Shown here: piece by piece, positions 45,813-58,240 of the stretch
How the letters are laid out: every line of letters begins with the position of its first letter
Position numbering within the stretch: the first letter of the stretch is position 1
Source: Gnetum montanum
Taxonomy: Eukaryota; Streptophyta; Gnetopsida; Gnetales; Gnetaceae
Assembly: GCA_015680685.1 (NCBI GenBank)
Contig: MNCI01017969.1
Coordinates: 305,628 to 364,779 of the forward strand
Length of the DNA stretch: 59,152 nt
Reading direction: 5' to 3'
Notes under the pieces: model-generated
What the model was told of the DNA's origin: nothing
The model's database searches: none
Seen by the model: only the letters and a program-made list of their open reading frames with translations
Made by a program: the position numbers and the translations under genes

Positions 45813-46867
45813 ACTAAGGAATGGAATGTTTTGATTGTGCACCCAAGTGTTGTATTTAGAAGTAGGCATTGACAATAAAGGAAAAACAAAACATACATAA
45901 GAAAAACATAAAAGAAAAGCATAAGAAAAACACAAACCAAAATAAATTAAAATATAAAAGTGTTGTCACATTTCTACCATATTTATGAATCCAATTTTAT
46001 AACCTAACATCCAAGAAATGAAATTGCTCAATTAGATTTTCAAAGATGACTGGAAAATGAGAGTTAAATTATTGAAGGGGGGAATTTATGAGCAGCTTAA
46101 TGGAGAAAGGTGTTCTTTATGTAAATGTGCTTATTTTGAGTTCATAAGCTTAGTAAAGTGTTCTCAACATATGTTATGAAGAAATTGTGGTATTTCTATA
46201 TGCATTAGAGGAGATGAAATCTAAAAATTAATTTGAAAATTGCAAAAGGAATTATTTGCAATTATATTTCCATTGGTTCCTATATTTTGTAAGTCCATCA
46301 ATTTATCAATTAAGTGCAGTAATAAATTGGATATTTCACAAGAATAATGAAATGAAGTGCATCCATTTTCTCTATACATATGCAGAGAAATCTATAAAAA
46401 ATCAATGAATAACTTCATCACATGGAAATCAATTGCTATGCTATACATTTTAATTTGTAGTGTTTTTCAAACGATGGTAGAAAATTAAGTTGCAGAGCCA
46501 AGAATCTTAAATTAAACAAAGGGAAAATACCTAGTCCAAGTGTAGCAACATTTGGTTATACATTGGAAGAGAAAGACTATAATTTTGACACAAAATTAAC
46601 AAAATCCTTGTTAAATAGTGTTTAGAAAAATAATTAACAAAATTGCTCAAAAATTCATTAATACTTCAAGTAAGAACCCTTACCACAAAAAAAATTTATA
46701 ACAACACAAAGTACAATCATAAACAAATGAGAATTCCAAATTTATGGAAGAACAAGTATAACAACTATGCAAAGGAGCATAACTATACAAATTGGTGTTC
46801 TAGAAAAATAATCAAAACTACGAGCATCAATAATTTAACATTTTAAACAAAATCCCTAAAGTAACAA
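45813..46867. other. AT-rich flank without recognised gene
   Basis: It is A-rich, with many short tracts. A lysine/asparagine-rich frame at 46643-46846 is a composition effect. Confidence 0.4.
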
Positions 46868-47176
46868 CTACCAAATATTGAAAATTTGTAGGTCTAACAA
46901 CCCTAAATGGAGGGTATCCTCCATGGCATCTTTCATAGTAGTACCCAAGTTTGAAAGGTAACTCCTCTCCCATTGCATGCATGAGAGTTCCATTCTACAA
47001 GGGATTACATGGCCAAAGGGCATAGACACCATAGATATATATAGTGCATTGATCTCATGAAGCTGGAGTAGGGCTTGAATCCACAATTTCTTCTTTATGA
47101 TGAAGGCAGCAGTTACTAAGTAGCACCAGGTGGTGATGAGTGTAGGAACCAAAGGCAACATGAACAAAAGTGTCAT
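46868..47176 (-). CDS. Unrecognised open frame cut by element E
   Basis: About 103 codons on the minus strand read TLITTWCYLVTAAFI, then LHEINALYISMVSMPFGHVI and CMQWERSYLSNLGTTM. I do not recognise a family. Hydrophobic residues cluster at the start. The nominal start codon lies in the LTR of E, so the true upstream part would resume beyond 58665, where the same frame soon meets a stop. It could be part of an older element or a chance frame. Confidence 0.22.
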   Translation of the reverse strand: MTLLFMLPLVPTLITTWCYLVTAAFIIKKKLWIQALLQLHEINALYISMVSMPFGHVIPCRMELSCMQWERSYLSNLGTTMKDAMEDTLHLGLLDLQIFNIW

Positions 47177-47179
47177 CCT

Positions 47180-48795
47180 TGTAATGATGGAAAACATCGG
47201 TTGCTGGAAAACACCAAACGAAGATCCGTGTACACAGTTTTAACTACGGATCCGTGCGAGGGCCGTGCTGGAGAAAACGAATCCGTGGTGCCCTGAACGG
47301 TCTTGTCGATTAGACAGGAACTTACTCAATCAGTAAATTGACGAATATCACGATAATATGTGTATTATATAGATATTCCATGAGACAAATTGATTCGATG
47401 AATCACAGAAGGAGTAGAAAACAATGTAAATAAATCAAAATAATAACAATGTCAATGCGACAAGGAGGATCAGATTTAGAAAAGTGCGCAATTCCAAGAT
47501 CTATGTTTTGATTCGAAGACTGAATATATTGTATACAAAGTTTCAATAGCAAACTTTGCTTATCCTATGCGAAGCATACACAAAGCAACAAGAAAAATGT
47601 TCAACAAGCAGTATAGAATGAAGCTTGGTCTACCTCGTAAGCCAAATATGGAATGCAAGGAAGGTCAAGCCTGAGTGTCTATCGATCAACTATTTCTAAT
47701 CAATAAACCTTGCCAACCACACCAGATGATCTCTCGATCTCTGATCTACTCCTTTTGCCTTCAGTAGTTTCTGCTCAAAGCTGCCAATGATGGCCAATGA
47801 AGAGAACTGTATTTTTCACCAAAATACTGATCGCTCTTGCTGCCAATGCTCAAAATGTCTTTTGTCTCTGGATAAAGATGATGCTGCCCAAAAAGATGAT
47901 GATCTGATCTCAAGATTCCGATCCCTTCTTTCTTCACCAACTGGGGTATTTATAAGTTCGACAACATGTGGAGAAGGCATAGTCCCGATGACATGTGTCT
48001 CGAACTTTGAGAATGTTGTTGACTTGGCAAACTTCATGTTGAAACTGGTCATGCCGCATCACATTTTTGAAAAAGAGGGCAAAGTACGCTGTCAACCACT
48101 CCTACTGAGGCCGCTTCATGATTACGCTACAATACGCTAATGAGCGTATTGTGTGTATGGATAGTAGGTGCGTGTCGGGTACTACTTTAGTTGACTTTAG
48201 GTTGTATTACGCTCGTTTACGCTACGTAGCGTGGCGGAGCATAATAGAGCATAGAAGTAGTTAACTCAAGCTATCTTACACTCATTTACGCCATGAAGCA
48301 TAATAGAGCATCAAACATAGTCAACTTTACAATAAGTTACGCTTGTTTACACTGCGTAGCGTAATAAGCGTAAAGTGACCAATCTGCAAAAAAAAAGGAA
48401 AAAATCAATCTGCCGCACTTCTTTGGACTCTAACTTTGACTTTTTGGGAGCTCATTACGCTACTCTACGTAAGGGAGTGTAAAATTAGCCCTAAACAAAA
48501 GACTTAGCAGAATATGCGACAAGTCTTAGACCTTAAACTTCGTCAAAATCGCCGAAGTAAGTTACTTTCTGATATCGAGCTGTGTTAAACAGAGTTAAGC
48601 TAAGTGACACTACGCTATGTTGTGTAATGTAGCGTAAAGAGAAAAAACAAAGTAAGGTTGAAATTTGCAAGAAACTTGGAGACTTGATGTTGTGCGCCTC
48701 TTTGCCTTGTTCTGTCTTCTGGATTTCTATCGCAAACTTTCGCCCAAATCATGAATCTTCGCCTTAGGCCGATTTGCAATTTCCACGGTGTTTTA
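47180..48795 (-). repeat. 3' LTR of element E
   Basis: On the minus strand it begins TAAAACACCGTGG (TG changed to TA) and ends with CATCATTACA. It aligns with the A LTR, including the U3 palindromes and the U5 block AGTTCCTGTCTAATCGACAA. The reading from 47180 upward gives TGTAATGATGG, next to ATCCT. Confidence 0.86.
48120..48640. repeat. Series of TTACGC...GCGTAA palindromes in U3 of element E
   Basis: Six palindromic blocks, for example TTTACGCTACGTAGCGT (48226-48242) and TTACACTGCGTAGCGTAA (48346-48364). They correspond to those of A (5460-5950), while sequence between them differs more. Confidence 0.65.
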
Positions 48796-48814
48796 ATGGC
48801 CCCTCTTTGTTGAA
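48796..48814 (-). promoter_or_regulatory. Polypurine tract of element E
   Basis: The minus strand reads CAACAAAGAGGGGCCAT right before the LTR start, identical in core to that of A. Confidence 0.75.
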
Positions 48815-50025
48815 GTTTAGAGGGTTTGCCCGAAAGACGTCGACAAAGAATACGAAACACCAAATGGGTAAAAGTACCAACAGCGTTCATCAACGATTAC
48901 TCAAGTGTCGCCCTGTCACAGCAGAAGTGCAGAAATGAGGAAAATAGGAGATAAAATGGTACGTGAGGGAATTTGTACAGAGGTAAGAGGAGAGAGGTTT
49001 GGGGAAGACTCAAGTGAGGATCGGGGAAGACTCAAATGAGGTTTGGGGAAGACGCAAATGTGTGAGTATAGTTTTCTTTTACGCATAAGCACTTAGGCCT
49101 TCTCCTGCGATTGCGTTTGCATGGAGTTATGCCATCATTTTGTAGATGAAGGGGCTTGCATAGATGAGTTGTGTTGCGTCTGTGCGGCCTGGATGAGTTG
49201 TGCTTCATCCATTTTGCCCGCCCCCCCCCCCCCCCCCCCCCCCACTTTTTTTGACATCCACTAGGTGAGTTTCGTTACGCTGATTTATAGACTTGCTTGT
49301 AATGTTGATGTGGAAAGTGTATGCTGCATATTCACATTTTGCGTGAGGGAAACAGATGGGATGGCTAAGGGTAGTAAGAGCTAGAGGTAGGATTATGAAG
49401 AAAATAGGGATGCACTTCTAAGTGGACAGACTAACCTAAGCGGCCATCTTAAAACATTGTCTGTATTTTACCACTCAGATGAACGCACCTTTGAGCGACA
49501 TCCTCGTAGCAAGTAACCTGCAACCAAAGAAGAAAATAGAGGACACCATTGCTCGGTCGAATCTCTAGAGAGGTTGTTGAAATAAGTACCATTTGGGACG
49601 AGACAGAGTGAGCAGGCCATGAAGGGGGAACTGTAGCATGAAGCCAGGGTCTTCAACGTTGACGCTCGGCCTAGCATATCGTCGCCAAAGATCATCAGAC
49701 TCATTGAACCTGACTGGTTACGCAAAGAACTAGCTAGGTGAATCTATGAAGCCAGAGCCTGATAGTGATGATGAGCGGAGATCCCCCAAGGTTTTGGTTG
49801 ATGAGCACTCCTTTAGGGCTCTGGGCAGCAAAACTAACCTCTCAAAGGTGCCACCGCTGAAATGGGTGCAATGATGGCATCTCCGAGGGGTCAGTAGTAT
49901 GCCTTTTAGCACGTCCGAGGAATCAGTAGAATGCCTGTGAGGTAGCGATGCTGGGGCTATCCCAACATCCTGCCCCATTTGTTTTGCAACCGCACAGAGA
50001 CAATTACACTCGCTTGATTCGCATG
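48815..50025 (-). other. Element E 3' untranslated region
   Basis: It aligns with A 4251-5278. Open frames 49725-49468 and 49978-49730 resemble frames in A but have no known domain. The GGTTGCAG|GTTACTTGCT splice-acceptor-like word is at 49519-49518. A C homopolymer interrupts it. Confidence 0.5.
49221..49243. repeat. C homopolymer, 23 bases
   Basis: An uninterrupted run of C after GCCCG. The length is probably unreliable in sequencing. It has no counterpart in A. Confidence 0.85.
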
Positions 50026-50530
50026 TTGGCGGTCTGTAGGTCCTAGTTTTAAGTCCTAGTAGACTGCCGTTGCTGGTTTTAAGTCCCAGCAGACCATGGT
50101 CCCAATTTAAAGTCTGGGCAGACTAAAAAATGCTAGTTTTACGTCGTAGAAGATGGTGGTAGAGCTGATTTATGGTCTCAGCAGATCGTGCTATGGATGT
50201 TAGTTTTATGTCATGACCCAGGGACAAATCTGTGCTAGTTTCATGTCCTAGTAGACGGATGCTTACCTGTGCTAGTTTTATGTCATGGCAGACAGCCAAT
50301 GCCAGTTTAGCGTCATGGTGGATGCATGCATGTAATGCCAGTTTTACATCTTGGAGAACCTGTACAACACTGCCAATTTTACATCGTAGCAGACGATTGC
50401 AACTTGCCAGTTTTACATTGCGGCGGACAATCGTTGTCAGTTTAGCATCGTGGTGGACGTGTGAAGAGAGTGCCAATTTTACGTCGTAGCGGATGATTGT
50501 TGCCAATTTAGCATTTGAGGGACCATTGAT
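50026..50530 (-). repeat. Array of about 16 spaced 24-bp motifs, element E
   Basis: On the plus strand the word is TGCCAGTTTTACGTCGTAGCGGAC. About 16 units occur in the same order as in A, with shared spacers such as the ones containing TTGTACAGG and CACAGGTAAG. It lies only about 70 bases upstream of the start codon of the antisense gene, i.e. at its promoter position. A 151-codon minus-strand frame crosses it (50578-50123). Confidence 0.85.
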
Positions 50531-50596
50531 ACTGGTCGTCCCCAAGACCATGAACTCAGTGCCAGAGGACTGAGGCACTTAAGTTGGATCTGGGAG

Positions 50597-53500
50597 ATGC
50601 CCAGATTTAGCTGTTATCATGTGTATAATACTTTGTTCGTGGCTCGTCATGTCTCGACTTACTTTCATAATCCCCCAAGAACAGTGTATTATTCAGATGG
50701 GTAAGTTGTTTTATTGGCGTTATTATTAATATGTTTTCTAATGTCTAAATTTGTAAAGCATAGGATGATAATGTATCATATTATACAGGTTTTTCATCAA
50801 CAAAAATGGATTAGTAGGTAATAATGATATATTTTCTTGGACCGAAACGACAATAAATGAGTTTACATCCACTAGCAATGTATGCGCGGGTGTAATGGGG
50901 CAAATGGCCTTTGACATTCATGAATATCCCACCCATTATGCTGATTCCTTCAAAAATTGTCAGAATCTCGGGTGGTTACATGAGGAATGGACTTTAAACC
51001 CACCCCTCACCCTCGCGGACGTGCAAAGGAAGTTCCCTCCATTTCCTTTGCCATTTGGACCTGGTAAGGTTTCATTGCTGCTACAGGATATTACATTTTT
51101 TTTTTGTGTTTTGAAATGTTGCGTAACAGTGTTTTCGCTATCTTGACATGTGCCTTGTATTATCAGTCAGGGAATCCTGGGAGATTACCATCACGATTTC
51201 CGGCCATGAGGTGAACACCCTCCTCTTCTGTTATGGCAACATAAAGGAGGTACAATGCTGGCTCCCCCACGCGGTAGCCCCAATTGCGTTGGTTACCAAG
51301 TTACGGGAAGTGAGGCTGATGCATTTATTCCTGGCCGTAACCCCTGATGTCCCCGCAAGTGAAATGTTAACCTTGGTTAACTCCTTCAGCGAGGGAGCTG
51401 AACGTTTTTGCACGTGCATGCATCACATATGTGTAAACTTTGATATTGACGCTTAGCTATTTACTTACCTCTTTAGCGTCCCCTCTGATGGTCTTCCCAT
51501 AGAGGAAAAATCAAGGAGAAGTGTCAAATGTCAAGAAGAGCTGGAGGAGTGATTAGGGACTAAGAAGGAAACCAAGGGGATCCCTTGTAAAAAGATCGAC
51601 TTAGAGGTCGCGAAGACTCTTTATCCCCTCTTCCGAGCCTGAGCTTTCCCCAAAAAACTCTCGCAGGGGAAGTTCTTTACTATAGAACAAGCCTGTATTA
51701 TGCAAGAGGTGATGGAGGAAGGGACCTAATTTGACTGGGAAAGCTATTTCGCTGAGGGGTTACACACTAAAATGATCAGGCTCTGACAAAAGGTCAAGTC
51801 TCGTTTCAGTGTGCACTTCACCTTCTTCATAGCTTGCCTCCGGCGTTTTGTTGAATTTTTGGTTGTCCAGAGGAATGGGGTCTGGGGGCTATAGGACCAA
51901 GACCAGTTATCCAAACCCTAGATTTCTCATCTCTTTGGCACTACCCAGTCACAGGATCCTCCGAAGGAAATTGGGGAGTTGTTGTCTATAACGACTAAGG
52001 ATTTGGCGGCACCTCGAATGCGGGGCCCTGACAGCGTAGGTGGGGTGCTTCCCACTTACACCAGTGATGCATCATGAGGAAAGTGTCTGGCTGTAGAGAT
52101 AGTAGACACCTCAGTTCAGCGTAAAAGGCCTTGCCTAACCAAGTTGCCTGTGAAACCAGCAAGTGGCATAGACAGAACTATGCAAGTCAGGGTTCAGCAG
52201 AGTAAACCTCCACCTGGTAAGCGTAAAGACATAGTGAGAGTTATGGCAATTATTGTATTACTCAGCTTTATTCAGGATATTTTGAATCATTTAAATGTGT
52301 TATGTGGCATGAACAGGGAGACCTGCAGAGTGATTGACCCCTGAAACAGGGGCAGTGGTATTACGGCATGGGGAATGGGCAATAGTTTTGGAAGAGGAGG
52401 CCCCGGCTGTTAGAATAAGTGACGCACAGACCCTTGTGCGTGAGGAGATAGAGGAGGCAGAAAACATTGATGCACTCCCCACTGTAACAGGCAAAGGTAA
52501 TCGGTGTATTATAATTTTTAATGAATTCTATTAATAACTAGAAATTTTGACTTAATTACGCTACAGATAAATGAGGTGCATCCCTGTCTTTCATGGTAAG
52601 CAGACCGTGGGGGGAATTCCCTGATAAGTTTGCCTTCATGAAAGGTGTTATCAGTGATATGATTGAGCACCTTGAGTGTGTTGATCTTGGGGTTGGTATG
52701 TTATGGCTATAGTACACTTATTTTTATTATAAGGTTATAATATTTATTTACATTTGATAAAATTTGTTGTCAGGAGCTCGCCTTTGATGGGACCCTACAG
52801 AGCCCATTGACCTAGACATAGTCAAGCCTTCATCGAATGGCATTGTCATGCCATGCAACATTTACAAGAAAATGCATAAATGTGCGTTACGCTCGACCTG
52901 CTCCTTGTGGGAGAGTCAAAACGTTAATGAAGACCTCTGGAAGAAGCTACAGAGGTCAGAGAAGGAAAGAATGTCTCTGACCAAAGAGGTTGGAGACTTA
53001 AGATCACGATGTGAATTCCTACAGGCACGAGGAATGGATGAAGAGGACTAGCGTATAGCTGTTATTGACTACGCTCACTATTGGACCGTGGTCAGAAACA
53101 ATGTGCAAACCAGTTGCAAATTGGTGGAGCAAAGGATGCAAATAGAACTCTTGGCGCAGAAGAACCAAGACTGAAAGGACTTTTGCATAAGTGTCCAAGA
53201 GTGGGGGCAGAAAGAAAAAGATCATAAGCATCTGTATAAGCGAGAAAGTATCACTTATCATTAGCACCACCAAGATTCTGTCGTTGAAGCTCAATCCTTG
53301 CGGGTGTTCCTCGACGTCATTGGTGCATCTAAGGCCTTCGAGAAGTTCCAGGAGCAGGTGACAGTAAGTGCATTCCTAGAAAGGGAAATTACTCTTCCTG
53401 GGGAAGAGACTACAATCCCTAATTTCTTCCTTGAACCACCCTGATGGAATAGTGTGGAGAAGGGGAAGGTGAAGGCTAGAACTAATCTGGGAGATGGAGT

Positions 53501-53903
53501 TTGGTCTGAGTTAACCGAAGACGAAATTATGCAACGCTTGTGGGTCGGTTTAGACCAACTCCCCTTTGCTGTGGATGCAGGACCATCGCGAGTAAGTTTG
53601 AATGTTATTCAATTTAAATTTTCTAATTTGTTTTATCATGGTTTTTGCTTATGTATTTATTGTAGGTAGGTACAAGGAGTGGTTGAAGAAGGTGGACAGG
53701 ATGAGGAGCATGTTCAGGAAGACGAGCATAATGACGCAAACCATCCTCTTGGGGAACCAATGTTAGTGCAAGAACCCTATAAAGATGACATTCCTCATGA
53801 AGGAATACTCTCTAAAAGGGATGGCCCATTCGAGGATGATTTGTTAGGCTTAGAGGCGGACCTCAGGGATACAGGTGATAGTGGTACTAGGGGGGATGCG
53901 TAA
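50597..53903 (+). pseudogene. Seven-exon antisense gene in element E, about 930 codons, decayed
   Basis: Predicted exons: 50597-50700, 50789-51063, 51167-52216, 52317-52496, 52567-52695, 52774-53591 and 53670-53903. Every intron is GT-AG, 69-103 bases long (donors include GTAAGT, GTAAGG and GTAAGC), and every join keeps the frame. The total is 2790 bases, 930 codons with the final TAA. Exons 1 and 2 have no stop; exons 3-6 have about 15 TAG, TGA or TAA codons, exon 7 none. The product starts MPRFSCYHVYNTL, has a globular first half (VRESWEITITISGHE, FFTIEQACIMQEVMEEG, FDWESYFAEG), a charged coiled coil in exon 6 (EDLWKKLQRSEKERMSL) and a very acidic C-terminus. I do not recognise the family. 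It is antisense to gag-pro and convergent with it. Extra antisense ORFs are reported for Tat-lineage elements. Confidence 0.75.
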
Positions 53904-54095
53904 TTGTGATTTACGCATGGTTTTATTGATGAAATTGAATAATGGCAATATGAATATTGGCAAGATTACTCATGAGATTTTGTTTATGGTTTTTTAATTA
54001 TTTTATGTTTAATTTTATGTCTTTATTTATACAAAGCGTAAACAGAATTGTTAAATATTTTGAATAGGTTACGTTATTATGACTATAGAATGGAG
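53904..54095. other. Short AT-rich stretch after the antisense gene
   Basis: It holds the 3' end region of the antisense gene and contains ATTAATTATTTTATG-type sequence that could serve polyadenylation. No gene. Confidence 0.4.
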
Positions 54096-54210
54096 TAGCT
54101 AGTTTAAGGCCATTGTGGGCCGTCACATAGCGTTTGCGTAAGATATAAATGAATTTGCTAGTTTTAGGCCATTGCGGGCCTTTACTAGTTTTAGGCCGTT
54201 GTGGCCCATC
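54096..54210. repeat. Three further copies of the array-type motif behind the antisense gene
   Basis: TAGCTAGTTTAAGGCCATTG (54096), TTGCTAGTTTTAGGCCATTG (54155) and TTACTAGTTTTAGGCCGTTG (54182) share TGCTAGTTTTAnGnCnTnG with the main array at 50026-50530 and have the same orientation. They lie between the two convergent genes. Confidence 0.6.
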
Positions 54211-54457
54211 TGTGTACGTCAGGGAATGTAATTGGTAAAAGTGTGCATGTTTGCGTAATTGTACTAATATGACTAATAGAAGTCAAGAAGTGTAAATAGC
54301 GTAAAATGGGGAATATAAATAGCGTAATGGACAACAAGCGTAAATACGTATGTATATTAAAGAAAACTGACAATCAAATTTGATAAGCGTAAGCGGAAAA
54401 CTAGTAAAAGTGTAACGATGCGCGTAAATACCGCTTAGATCAATCGCCAGCCCGTAA

Positions 54458-55282
54458 TTATTTCTTGATGGCTGTTACGTTCAGTGGTGCATAAGGGCGA
54501 AGAGGTTTATGGCCTGACACTTCCACATCATCCTCTTCTCCCTGAAATGGTAGGTCTTCCTAGGCTAGGCTGTCATCATTCATTTCAACTTGTTCGGAAG
54601 TTCAGACATGGGTTTGATCTTCGGGCATTTCAATCTCCAAACCCCATTCTTCTTTGATATTGTTCACAGTTCTAGGAGTTATTTCATCACCATGTATTAC
54701 TACCTCTCCCCCCGCAAAAGGGAGGTGTATCTCTTGCTGTATTGGTGACAAAACTGCCCTCAGTTGGGTTAACCAGGACCTCCCTAGAATCAGGTTGAAA
54801 CCGGGCATCTCCTCGACAACGATGAATGTGGCGTCTGTTGGGAATTGGTCTCCTACCACAAAATTGATATGCACCATCCCTTTGACTTGAACCCATGCCC
54901 TGTTGAATAACTTTAGGCACGATGTCGTTGTAAGACTGATCTGGTCGACCAGGCCCAACTTATCCACTATAGGATAAGGGATGACATTCGTAGCCGCGCC
55001 ATAGTCAACGTGCACCCTTCGGATCTGATGTTGACCTACCTGGATGGTGATGAACATGGGTTCTATTGTCACTCAACCTTTCTCAAGATCATCTTTGATG
55101 GATTCACCGTGAAAGGTCAAAGGGGTTGGTTTAGGTTGCTCAGTGGCAGGAGGAAACATGACAGCATGTATCGCTTCCTCTTCCGCTGGTAAGCCTTCAT
55201 CCACAGGTATGGATGTCAGCATACGAACCATAGCCTCATAGTGCTTTTGAGATGTCATAAGCAGGTCATAGAGGCTCAGCAT
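54458..55282 (-). pseudogene. pol: Element E protease and C-terminal linker
   Basis: The protease has ITIQVGQHQIRRVHVDYGAA (about 55049-54990) with the catalytic Asp in DYGA, and FNLILGRSWL (about 54799-54770). It acts on the gag polyprotein. The frame is open from 55282, with stops at 55073 and a TGA at 54602, and continues in the same frame as an acidic linker until TAA (54460-54458). No RT follows. In A the RT frame starts behind a splice site, which fits a spliced junction in complete relatives. Little decayed compared with G. Confidence 0.78.
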
Positions 55283-55626
55283 TGTATTCTTCTATTTTAG
55301 AGCCTGCTTGACTTATGTAAATACATCAAGGAGGTCCCATTCTCGGCTGGGTTGCTTATCTCCTCTGTCTTCTTCTATTCGCCCTAAGAGACGAATCTCT
55401 CGGGGCGGAATAGTGTCAGTTGGAGGGTTGTGTTTCTTCCTGTTGAGGGGAGGTGGCTATGTTTCTATACCCCTGTCCTATCCATAAGGTGCAAGCAAAG
55501 GGACAGAGGCCAGAGGCCTGGGCTTAGCGAAGCCTAGCGTAGAGTGGTTTTTGGAGGCATTAATTGATGCATCCCCTTCCTTTTTTTATTGGGTGGCGAT
55601 TGGTGGTTTTGGTTAGAAGCTTGCCC

Positions 55627-58240
55627 CTACGTAAAAGGAGCAGTCGGTGGTTTTGGTACCCTAAGGATAAAAGGCACCATAGGAGTGGACGCGGGCATGG
55701 TCGCGGCTTTATCATTAATGTGAGACCTGGTTATGGCTGGAGAGGGTGCCCGAATAACAAAGGGTGGTCTCGAGACACCGCTAACTGCCGGTGAACTGGT
55801 AGGCACACATAAAACAAAGGGTTGTTTAAGTGGTACCTTCCCTTCACTGTCCGTGCTTACCACGTTGATTGCGTACGGTGTGTTATTTGCATTTAATGGG
55901 TCTTTGTACACATGCAACGCTTGGTTTTCGGGACATATTGGACTACTGCCGTCTAGTTTCAAAGAACCATCGTCAATCATGCGTTGAACGTAGTCCTTCA
56001 ACGCCCAGCAGTAATCGGTATCGTGGCCACACAACTGATGGTAGTCACAAAAACGGTCGAGCCTAAAAGACTTCGAAACTGGTGGTTTGTTAGGTAGGGC
56101 TAAAGAAGGATTCTTCAGCAATTCACAATGACGCCTGTGATGCTGCAGAGCTTCTTCAGATACTCTTTTATTCTGAATATATCCTACCCCTAATAATTGT
56201 TTCAACAGTTCTGAATGTTTTATAGGCAAGGCTGTGTATTTTGAGCGATCTTTATGCTTGAAGTTTGGCTTTGACTGAGGGGGCTTTTCAGGGGTAGGTG
56301 TGTCTTGGTCGGTGCTACTTGCACTAGCCATGGGCTCGGTAGATGCTGTGGGTGCCTTCTTGTTATTCTTGTTTTTAGCACCCTCAACCAGTGTAGCTAC
56401 TATCATCGTTGTTGCTTTACCCTTGTCTTTACCCTTATTATTGGCATTTTTATAGGCCACATACGCTGGGTCTTTACTAGCCTCAGCAGCATCCTCGATG
56501 CTCTTAGTTTGGGTGAACGCCTGACTCAAGGAGCTAGGGGCAAGGTAATACAGTTTAGACTTGATGAAGTCGTTAACTGCTCCTTTGAAAATAGCCAACA
56601 GATGGGCTTCCGCGATAGGCTCACGGATTTCATTCAAAGTAGCGCTCCATCACTGTATAAACTTCTGGACTGGTTCAAGTGGGTCCTGCTTCACTCCCAT
56701 AAGTTGGTCTAGCGTGACTTCTGGCTTTAAATTGTACTTAAAGCGAGTCACAAATTGTGTTAGGAGTTCTTCCAAGGTTGAGATGGAAGAGCGAGGGAGC
56801 GCTCGATACCAGTCCAAAGCTTTCCCTGCTAGAGACATTGCAAAGACATGGATAATTGTATGAGGCCATTACTGCAATAACAAGGATTCAGACCTGAAGG
56901 TAACAAGGTGAGCATTGGGGTATCCTTCCCCATTATATTTAGCAAAATGGGGCAATGACATCCCTGGAGGCAATGATAGCAGAGGAACCACAGGGCTGAT
57001 AGGATCATCTTGGTAGAAATCCATGACTTGTATCGTATTAGAGCCAGCAGCTTTAAGGCACCTAACCTCTTCGGTGAGGATCTGAATAAGTGAAAAATCT
57101 TGATCTAGACTTGGTAATGAAGAAGTCTGCGTAGGAGGAGCAAGGGGTTGGACTGAAAGGGCAGTGCTAGGTAATGGGAATGGAGCGATGGTTTGACTGA
57201 TAGGTGGCACTGCAGGGACTATCCCCGCGGACAGAGCTACCTGTGAAAACCACCACCCACCAGGCTGAGTAGAGAAATTGGCCACTACCTAATGTGTAGG
57301 ATGGAGATTGTAAGGATATTGTGTGTTTATCTATGGGAGATGCATGGTGGATGCGGCTAAGGGTTGTACACCGTATAACGTAGATTGATCATGTTGTGCA
57401 ACAGGCATGATCCACTGACCAGCTGTGGATTGTTGAACGGATCGCTGCGATTGTGGTTGTGATCTGTTGCCTTGCAGTGGGTTGTGATGATAAGGTTTGC
57501 ACCAGATTTTGCATCGGGCGGGTTATAGGTGTGGTATGAGGTTGCACGTGGGGAATGAAATGAGATGCGGTAGACGCAGGTACCACCGATGGAATACTGA
57601 TTATACGTGGTGATGAAATTGCCCCCATGTTATTTTGAGATGGTATTTGTACTTGCAAGACTGAGGATTGCGTAGTGACCTGTGGGATGATAGGAATATG
57701 GGTTTGGATAGTCATGACTGAATTGAGATGGGAGGCTTCTCTGGTGAGAGGAAATAGGGGGTTTATGTATGTATGGGGGCTAAGGGTATGGTATGAATCC
57801 GCATGTTCAAACTGGGCTGTGAATTCATCTTCCTCTTCCTCCCCATTTTGAGGTTCTAGAATTGACCGTGTAGTCTGACTCCTAGCCATAACCAGTTGGG
57901 TCAGGAGTTCATGATAATGTTCAGTCAAGGGGATAATGTCATAAGCGGTAGGGGTGAAATCTTGGCCCCCTCTGTGGATCAGCTCATAATTTCATTTTGC
58001 CTCCATCTCTGCCTGGCTAAGGGCAAGCTTTGCCTGGATCTTGACATAGATGAAATATTACTCTTTAGGAGTCATGAAAATGAATACAGGATCCTTGCCC
58101 TGTAACCTCAACGAACGACGCAACAGTCCCTGAGGTCCTATTGCACCAGAAGCTAGTCCAGTGATGGCGATGGGGTTTACGGATGTGGCACCCGAGTCGG
58201 TGGTGATCATAGCGGTAGTGGTTGCATATGCATAATCCAT
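55627..58240 (-). pseudogene. gag: Element E gag, nearly complete
   Basis: It encodes the capsid and nucleocapsid precursor. Start MDYAYATTTAM (58240). A Thr/Pro/Ser-rich N-terminal part is followed by the gag core SLAGKALDWYRALPRSSIST (56837-56778), with LLTQFVTRF and LLAIFKGAVNDFIKSKLYYL, then a Lys-rich linker. A zinc knuckle, CDYHQLCGHDTDYC (56029-55988), has the Tat-type CX3H...GHxTxxC spacing. The longest uninterrupted piece has 336 codons (56637-55627). There are two frame changes and a few TAG stops (58058, 56869, 56650). Downstream is the protease, overlapping in the same polyprotein plan. Confidence 0.85.

Noticed and set aside
49221-49243. Functional poly-C signal
   Set aside because: A homopolymer of this length is likely slippage, absent from element A, and its exact length is uncertain in sequencing.
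55733-56712. Plus-strand frames of 65-135 codons across E gag
   Set aside because: They lie opposite the gag core and zinc knuckle and have no conserved motif or splice pattern.
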